From Ixodes scapularis (lineage: Eukaryota > Arthropoda > Arachnida > Ixodida > Ixodidae): DNA of 64,000 bases. A model generated the notes under the pieces. It had not been told where the DNA came from, did no database searches, and saw only the letters and a program-made list of their open reading frames with translations. The DNA lies in assembly GCF_016920785.2 (NCBI RefSeq), contig NW_024609857.1, forward strand, positions 76,257,570 through 76,321,569, given 5' to 3'. Made by a program: the position numbers and the translations under genes. This document shows positions 58,101-64,000 of the stretch, in pieces (position 1 is the stretch's first letter; each line of letters starts with the position of its first letter).

Positions 58101-61100
58101 CATAGGCGCGCAGGCGGAATTACGCCTCGAAAACGCGTGGGCGAATAAAGACGGTTCGTCGAGCTCCTATCATGCTGCGCCATCTCACGGCGTTTGTCAG
58201 AAACGGGAGCGAATATTCGACACACTTGCTACGTGCCAGGGATGGCAAAATTACTTTTAAAAAGTAATTAAATTACATTACTAGTCACTTTCCTGAAAAC
58301 TGAAAATATGTAATTAAATTACATTACAAATTACGACAGACTGAAGGTAATGGCATTACATTACAATTACTTTCCGATAGTAATGAAATCACTTTAACAT
58401 TACTTTTGAATACCTCGAGGCAGTAATTCGTGCTCATTTTATTTACCGTATATGTACTTAAACGCGGACCTTCCTTTTTACACCGCAACAGCCTTATGCG
58501 CCTCAAAGAGTCATAGTGAACCATACTGAACAGTCTTTTGCTGACGCACACGACGTAAGTGTTAAACGTGATGAATAGCTTCTTCGTTAGATGTGACTTA
58601 AAGACAGTCGACTCGCTGGTTTCGAAGTTAATTCAACGGCGAAGGTCCGTAGTTAAAGGGCGCCATGTTTTCGTCTTCCTGATTTGGAAGAAGCTGTAGT
58701 CCCTGTCAGTCTTTTAAGTCGGGCCATGTGAGCTCGTTCTTACAAGGAGTCGTCACGTGAAACGTTTTCCTTCCGCCTCAGAAGCAGTATAATCCTATCG
58801 TCCCAGGCGAACTAGTTGACGTATTCCCGGTCATTCCTCTCAAGGACTATTGGTCCCGAACACATGAAAAACCCAAGTTTTTGCGCATTGTCACACAAAG
58901 GGGGCTCGGTAATTGCTAAGCAGAAACGTCGCCAGTTGAGAAAAGGAACGACGTGAGCTTCCTAATTTGTATACTTTCGCAACAAACGGTTGGCGATATT
59001 AGCTGTATGCTTATTCCCGAATAAACTTTTCAGGGGAAGGCAGCGAGGCATACCACGAACGGCACCTGCTTGCTCGAAGACGCACGAAACGTTCTAGGGC
59101 CTTGACAAAGCATCTGGAATTAACTATTTATTCCGGTCGTCTCTTGTTCACAATGGTCACGAAGCTTACGGTTTGACCTTGCTTGAGAAAAGAACAAGAA
59201 GGCTGGGGATCTGCTTGTCTTGTCCTCTCAAATTTTAAAACGTGTTGACCTTAATGGTGATGTGCCCTTCGCCTCGTAGTCCAAAAGCCATTAATCTCTA
59301 TGCTGACATAACGGTGGAAGCTGCATGCTCGTTGGAATAGTCACATGTCTATCTTTCGCCACGTAACCACGCTCCCGTTCCTACCCACGCGCAGAAAAAG
59401 GGAAGGGTCAGGTGATTAAATGGAGGTGTTTGATTGGTTCTGGTTAGCTCGCAACTCCCCCCGCACTGTCAGCTTAGGGAAGAACCAAGTACAGCATCGT
59501 CGTGATCATGTGAAGCCGTTAATTTCTCTTGCCTGGAGTTCGTAAGCCGTTGCCTTCCAGCGACGTCTACACATAAGCTTTTCTCCTTCGCCTTTCCAGC
59601 CCGTCTTTGTGCGTCTGTTTAGTTCTTCGTACGATGCTTTGCGCTCAGGTGGCCGTCGCTTATTTTCTCTGATATCTCTTCCACAACATTCCGCCATGCA
59701 AATGAGTTTTTTCTTCTTTTTTTCAAGCTTGTATACGAGTTTTCTAACTTGGGAAAAAGTTCTTTCGTAAGTAATGAGTGATTTTTGTCGAAATTACTGT
59801 CTGAGAGTAATTCATTACATTACTAAATTACCTGCCTAAAAAAGTGATTCATTACATTACTCATTACCACAAAAAGTAATTTAATTCCTGTAATTTCATT
59901 ACAGTAATGTCATTACTGCCATCTCTGCTACGCGCAGAGGCGGCGCCGATTGGACGCCTCCCTACGCTTCCACATGCTCGCTCCTCAAACGAGCGTGGCA
60001 AATACAAGTTACTCGTTCGTTTGTTTTTTCCTTTCTCGCGAGTTACGAGCCCACTCAGGGGCGAAGAGAACGTGTTTACTGCCTTCTAAATAAAGCACGT
60101 GCGCTGGAAACGCGAGCCTCAATAGGGCCAAGGTCAACACGATTGGCTTCCGTGTCCCCCTTGCCCTTCGCAATTACATATACAAGGGCGTAGAGGAATA
60201 AACACGAATAGTGATCTCGCAAGGCTGCTTCGGTCCGCTGACCTTGATTGAATAGAACGCGCTCTCCTCTCCTCCAGAGGCACACCGCTGCATGAGAAAA
60301 TCGATGACGTCGGTGCTCCCGGTTACCTTTCTTACGAAAACAAAGCGACCACACGTGCCGGCGGTGCTGTTCCGCAACCTGATAGACAGAGAGAGCGCTC
60401 GGAGAGGAAGGAGTGCCATCGAAACGAACCCTACTCCGTTTCACATAAAGTCTGACCGCAGCCAACGTTAGGATCCGGCGGAGCCAATCACGCGCAGAAA
60501 GAAGAAAACAAAGTGTGGGAGCATGGCACACTCACTGTGCGTGTATAGATTAGCCGGCAATAGCAAACGCACAAAGACGATTATAGACCTTCGCATCGCT
60601 TATCACCCTGGCGAAAAATGCCGAGTCACTGAGCTGTGAACGCATGAGCAGCGTCCGATATACCGCACCGCAGAGCAACAGCGCATGCTCAGAGGGCGTT
60701 CCACAGCCCAGCAGACAACGATGGCAGCGCGCAGAAGGCGATTTTTCGCGAAGGTATATAGAGCCGTGGCGAGTCAATTTTCGCGCTGCGTGATTCGCTC
60801 CATCGGATTGTAGCGTCGGCTGAGGTCAGACTTAAATGTGAAATTGAGTACAGCTCCGTAGCTCTGAAGTTTGGCCAGCGCCTCTGGCGAGCCAAATTGA
60901 ATATGTCTCGGTCGCCATTTCGGTTACGCATTAATAATTAAGCTGTGGTCACACTGTTTATACATCATAGAAAATAGAGTGTGCATACAGATTCTAACCT
61001 GAGTCACAGCGAGATTCGTGCTTCGAATTCCACATGGCTATGGGTACAAGAATAAGCTGGGGCACGTGGAATTCGAACCACGGTTATTGCAGTGATTCGA

Positions 61101-63079
61101 GCTTGCAGACTGTCCCTTGTATGATGTATTGCAAGTGCGACCTAGGGTGGCTCAAGTGTGACCATGGCTTTACGTTTTTTTCACGTTGCTCGCGTACGCT
61201 AAGCTGGCAGATCTTCATTGGTAGAAATAAATTTGCGAAAGAAAGTATCACGAAGAATTGAGCTACAAGAAAAGCATTCTAATCATTTTGGTAGGACACT
61301 GAAAGCGCGAGCCACGTATCTATTTTCTTTATTTAAACTTTCTTTAGTTCTTTCAGACGCCCTGCTACCGCGCGTAGACAGATGCTGACACACGCCTCTA
61401 AACGACCATAGATCGTGGTTGACCGAACGCTGCAGTGCCACTTTATGCATGATGCAATAATTACGGTCGGGACACACTGGAGCGTTTGCTTAGGATTTCT
61501 TACGTTACGCGAGGAGTCACCAGCAAATTCGTGTTTCGTATACCTCGCGTGCAAAGCTGCCTCTTGAACTCGTCGCCACGTTTCATTCGAAGCACGGATG
61601 TCGCGGTGGCTCGCGAAGTAAGCAGTCGTAAACGGTCGTAACGTAACGTAATGCAGAGAGACACCCTTGTGTGAAGCGAGCTTTATGCTAGTCTTACGAA
61701 GGCGCTCGCGCCCCCTGGTTGAGAGAAACAAGCCTATGGGTGATCATCTCTGCCTTTTCAACTCACTCTCTTTCGATCATGCGATCTCGCGCGCGCTGGA
61801 AAGAGCGCTCAGCGTGCGCTGAAAGCACCACCAATATTCGATCACAGTACGTCGCCTCTTTCCAAGCCCTGAAATGTTTGCGAGGCCGCTGAAAGGAAAG
61901 ACCGTAGATCGAGAAGGGAAGGAAGGCCTGGAGAAAGGCGAGCCAACGCTTTTCGGGCGATTGGGGTAGTTGTGAATGCTACACCGTCACGCCATTCTGC
62001 GGCGTTCGCAGGGCGGCTTTTCAGTCATAATTTTTTCTTGATAAATACGTTCTTTTTTTGCGGCCCAGTGTATGAGTGGTTGAAGATGTAAACGTATTTA
62101 GCCTCTGTTCTAATTTAAGAAGAAATAAAACAATTTGGAGGAATCAACGAGCAGTTTCAATATTAATCTCTATCGTCTTTTTTTTTTTTTCAATTAGAGC
62201 TTGCGAATGGATTGTGCAAATAAAAAAAAACACGTAAATTAAAGTAAGGGACGTTAAAGAGCCAGGCTAGGAACGTGAAACCACGATATAAAAGATTACA
62301 TAATGTGTCAATTAATAGGCGTATACAGCTCATTCAAAGCATAATAACATAAGTGTGTTTCCTTGTTCCAAGCAGCATCTATTCCTCTCGTAACAATCCC
62401 AATCGGCGTCTTTGTAATTAACATGCTGGAAACTATAACCACTAGTATCAAAACTAGCAAAACGACCGCCATCGAAATCGTCACGGGCATGTATGGAATG
62501 CGTAGAGGCTCATGAGAATATTCCCAAATTACAAACATATTTTTAGTCCATCAATGGAATGCACCCGTAAGAAGTGCCGTAGCTCAAAAAAGCAAAAAAG
62601 CAATCTAAATTTGCTCTTGCAAGCTTTTTAATACAGAGATATGGACATGTTTGTGCATTATCGTTTTGAGTTTTGAACAGGACACTGCGAAGTCGCACTA
62701 TAAAGGGAACTAGTTCGCCAGAATGAATGCACGCTTTATTACCGCGGTGGGTATAGGGGGAAAGGGATGTACGTTAACTTCTTTAAAAAAGGTATATAAA
62801 CTTTATAAAGTTTTAGAATACAGACTAAATACTGGCTCTCAAAATGTACAATTAGCACGCTTTTAAGAACGTAATTAAAGTGTAGAATAAAAAAATTCTC
62901 CACATTCGAGGGGACAAAAAAAAAAAAAAGGCTGATGTTTTCGCGGTTGTTTTTAATGGAAACATTCGACCTTTTTTCCCTCTGAAGGGTGAGGAAATCT
63001 CTCCCGAAGTTATTTCGAAGCTGGATTACCTTCACGGGGTTGTGTCGGAGGCTTTGAGACTCTTTCCTCCTGCAACAAG
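46199..63079 (+). CDS. Cytochrome P450, CYP3 clan (partial, nine exons)
   Basis: Exons: 46199-46251, 46329-46425, 53622-53738, 53838-53917, 55555-55700, 55785-55900, 57239-57335, 57443-57603, 62988-63079. All phases agree, giving about 319 residues. In order: LVDQELYKKYGRLFG and EPDLIKLVLVRDF (A-helix/beta-1 region); LDRWRVIRAVASPAFS (helix C, W-x3-R contacting heme propionate); FYANFGLDVIARCSFGIKL (E-helix region); FLGGQDSISSLIAH (I-helix oxygen-activation site, with Ser in place of the usual Thr); LALHPDKQTKLREEVD; SEALRLFPPATR (K-helix ExxR). Full-length CYP3-clan enzymes have about 500 residues. The membrane anchor and proline hinge (N-terminal exon) and the heme-binding Cys loop (C-terminal exons) are missing; the latter lie past 64 kb. 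ER-bound monooxygenase using P450 reductase electrons; substrate unknown, in ticks often detoxification. Intron 3 has a GC donor. Subfamily not assignable here. Confidence 0.92.
46629..46819. mobile_element. Short MITE in P450 intron 2
   Basis: Ends GGCTATAGTATGTTGC and the inverse of GGCTATAGTCTGTTGC, arms continuing to GGACAAGC. 191 bp. No clear target duplication. Lies between P450 exons ending 46425 and starting 53622. Confidence 0.65.
46884..46908. repeat. Poly(A) run
   Basis: A homopolymer of about 23 A. Confidence 0.8.
47478..48378. mobile_element. Non-autonomous hAT-type element, copy 2
   Basis: Ends CAGGAATGGGCAGTATTT and TTTTGCCCATCCCTG, flanked by the perfect 8-bp duplication CTGGATAC (47470-47477, 48379-48386). 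901 bp, co-linear with 32245-33144 with scattered differences, including a short deletion near 48050. No transposase. Confidence 0.92.
48611..48757. repeat. Long near-perfect hairpin
   Basis: Inner arms 48651-48672 and 48685-48706 are perfect 22-bp complements around a 12-nt loop. The pairing continues outward through ATCGTT..CATCT and GACATCTTGTAGACC (48611) / GGTCTACAAGATGTC (to 48757), interrupted by a T-rich bulge at 48707-48726. Lies in P450 intron 2. Confidence 0.85.
48786..49120. mobile_element. TA-flanked foldback MITE
   Basis: TA at 48784-48785 and 49121-49122; TIR GACAT(G/C)GCGGA with arms of ~115 bp sharing ACTCCGTCAGAACGTAGCCC and CAGCCGTTCGAGC. 335 bp. TA duplication fits Tc1/mariner-type insertion. 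No coding. Confidence 0.82.
49495..49650 (-). mobile_element. LINE 3' UTR remnant, minus strand
   Basis: On the - strand CCCCCTTATGTAATGCCCCT followed by GCGGGGCCTTTAAGGG and ATAATAAATGAAG matches the 3' UTR at 30720-30770. The GCCCCTGCGGGGC stem is intact here. A C run precedes it on that strand. RT coding upstream is not recognisable. Confidence 0.55.
49651..52066. other. Intronic spacer of the P450 gene
   Basis: A TCA/TTA microsatellite lies at about 49640-49677. The rest is AT-rich with no exon, motif or repeat end recognised; 51580-51923 contains an open frame without support. Confidence 0.35.
52071..53043. mobile_element. DNA element with AGAGCACTGCACGGGCC ends
   Basis: 17-bp TIR AGAGCACTGCACGGGCC at 52071 and inverse ending 53043, with AGCT on both sides (52067-52070, 53044-53047). 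Both ends are built of GGGCC(G)GGCC-rich subterminal repeats (52085-52250 and 52965-53030). 973 bp with no transposase; resembles hAT-type ends but the expected 8-bp duplication is not present, only four bases. Confidence 0.7.
53048..53621. other. Intronic spacer with A-run
   Basis: P450 intron. A run at 53137-53157. Nothing else recognised. Confidence 0.4.
53918..55554. other. P450 intron 4 without recognised feature
   Basis: Open frames at 54295-54486 and 54691-54942 on the + strand lack splice or motif support. Confidence 0.4.
55901..57238. other. P450 intron 6 without recognised feature
   Basis: No repeat boundary or exon recognised between the phase-0 donor at 55901 and the acceptor at 57238. 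Confidence 0.4.
57665..57960. repeat. Dispersed repeat, copy 2
   Basis: Matches 22020-22200 over TTCCGCCGTGCTTTGG, GCTCGAGGCTCACGAG and ACCGAAGG blocks. Located just after a P450 donor, so the intron carries it. Confidence 0.5.
58237..59927. mobile_element. Non-autonomous hAT-type element, 1.7 kb
   Basis: Ends CAGGGATGGCAAAATTACTT and inverse of CAGAGATGGCAGTAATGACA. The 8-bp duplication CTACGTGC / CTACGCGC (58229-58236, 59928-59935) has one mismatch. Subterminal TAATTAAATTACATTAC repeats at both ends. Interior 59315-59490 resembles part of the TTAA element at 45135-45310, suggesting a nested copy. No transposase frame. Confidence 0.85.
60432..60850. mobile_element. Foldback MITE, family shared with 40.2 kb, long copy
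   Basis: Arms TACTCCGTTTCACATAAAGT and inverse of TACTCAATTTCACATTTAAG, continuing through CTGACC(G/T)CAGCC and GGAGC(C/G)AATCACGC. 419 bp; the interior is longer than in the 40.2-kb copy. In P450 intron 8. Confidence 0.75.
60851..62987. other. P450 intron 8, right part
   Basis: A short inverted pair CTTCGAATTCCACATG / CACGTGGAATTCGAAC lies at 61021-61080. A run at 62221-62230. No exon recognised up to the acceptor CTCTGAAG at 62987. Confidence 0.4.
62308..62538 (-). CDS. Short open frame with one membrane segment (nested in P450 intron)
   Basis: A 76-codon frame opposite to the P450. Residues ~22-42 (ISMAVVLLVLILVVIVSSML) form a clear transmembrane helix, preceded by a short N-terminus and followed by KTPIGIVTRGIDAAWNKE. 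It could be the first exon of a type II membrane protein, a tiny membrane peptide, or chance, since AT-rich frames often give hydrophobic runs. No promoter, donor or family is evident. Confidence 0.22.
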   Translation of the reverse strand: MFVIWEYSHEPLRIPYMPVTISMAVVLLVLILVVIVSSMLITKTPIGIVTRGIDAAWNKETHLCYYALNELYTPIN

Positions 63080-64000
63080 GTATGCTCGCAACATAGGCCG
63101 ATCTGCTGAAGATTCATAATTTGTCAAACATCGGAGTTTATTATGCTATGTGTTTTACGCCATTATTGCGTATCTAGGATTCAAATATAAAAATAAACGA
63201 GACGAAAACGTACCGTAAGTCTGACGAGCTCCAAGAAGTACTGGTTAGTTCAGTGAAAGCGCTCATTGATGCTTTTTCTGGATGGTGCGTCTTTTTACCA
63301 ATATAACTATACTAAAATGTACCTACCATCGGATTACTGCCGCATTTAAGGTTTTCTCACAAACAATAGACTTCAGAACGTCATTGTGTACGCATGTTTC
63401 TCTGCAAAATTGATATGCAATTGATATAATTTTTTTTATATGATTCATAATTTGTTCCCTAACATTACGTACAGGGTGGAAAATATCTGCTCTGCCAGAG
63501 GTTTTCATGCCGAGGAAGCATAAAAGCAATGTGGGCAGCTCTGGTTACGTTAACCTACTAAACAAAAAAAAAAGTTTGAACTGCCACATTTCCTAATTCT
63601 GCAATATAGCTGTCGATTTCATAGCTAGATGCAGGAGTCATCCCACGCGACATTTTACGCCTTTTGAGTTGGTGCTGAACTGGGACAGCTTATACTGTCG
63701 CTGACTGTACCTTTGTGTACTCGGTCGCGGATCACAAGTCGTATGGGCATCATTATTGGGTTCAACGAGCTGATTTTTATATAATGTACCGCAAAAATTC
63801 GTTAATAAATTATGATAAAACAAACATACACAATGGCTTCAAACGGCATGCCGAAGAAGTTGTACTAACATTTGAGAATAAGTAAGCTTTCCCGCGGGTA
63901 GCTGATTTCATAGAAATATATTTTGGTTCAATGGTGTGTCTGGTAGCTGAGAACCTGTCAAAAAGATTGTCAGCGACCTTTATTCCTAAAGTCCTATAAT
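63080..64000. other. P450 intron 9, runs off the window
   Basis: Starts at the donor AAG|GTATGC. No exon resembling the meander or the F-x-x-G-x-R-x-C-x-G heme loop was found before the right edge. Confidence 0.6.

Noticed and set aside
63080..64000. Search for the P450 heme-binding exon
   Set aside because: No F-x-x-G-x-R-x-C-x-G motif in any frame on the + strand; the exon must lie outside the window.

Overview
The window looks like nuclear DNA from an arthropod, most likely a hard tick (Ixodidae). Genes are split into small exons with GT-AG introns. The spacer is dense with non-LTR retrotransposon remains, tRNA-derived SINEs resembling the tick Ruka family, and many short inverted-repeat DNA elements. 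The one clear enzyme gene is a CYP3-clan cytochrome P450. No rRNA, intact tRNA, CRISPR array or bacterial operon structure is visible. Assignments rest on reading the sequence by eye. Host order and family names are inference; splice sites, target-site duplications and repeat arms are read directly.

Layout. 1-4.5 kb holds the 3' end of a DUF4806-type gene on the + strand plus candidate upstream exons. 6.9-13.1 kb holds two CpG-rich, CCAAT-containing promoter regions that face each other. A predicted + strand gene (exons about 7490-10484) and a compact two-exon - strand gene for an 87-residue protein (13060-11900) start there. A 68-bp tandem repeat carrying CCAAT boxes lies upstream of the second gene, and one partial unit lies near the first. 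15.7-21.75 kb is a decayed LINE with ORF1, endonuclease and reverse transcriptase relics, split by an inserted block and by foldback MITEs. 22.7-28.3 kb holds a PIF/Harbinger-like MITE, a complete but apparently coding-free LTR retrotransposon on the - strand (518/516-bp LTRs, PBS, PPT, AACT duplication) and a second TWA-flanked element. 29-42 kb is mostly SINEs, truncated LINE 3' ends, a hAT-type element and foldback elements. At 43.0-43.4 kb is a 12-bp-period minisatellite bordered by eight TGACGTCA palindromes, followed by a short open frame with a signal peptide.

From 46.2 kb to the right edge runs the P450 gene. Nine exons in consistent phase cover about 319 residues, from the region after the membrane anchor through the I-helix to the K-helix ExxR motif. 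Its introns, up to about 7 kb, hold several of the transposons. The N-terminal exon and the heme-binding exons were not found; the latter must lie beyond 64 kb.

The repeats often carry their own insertion footprint: 8-bp duplications for three hAT-type copies, TWA for two Harbinger-type copies, TA for one foldback element, TTAA for one element, and 12 bp for a SINE. These make the element boundaries firm even where the family name is not.
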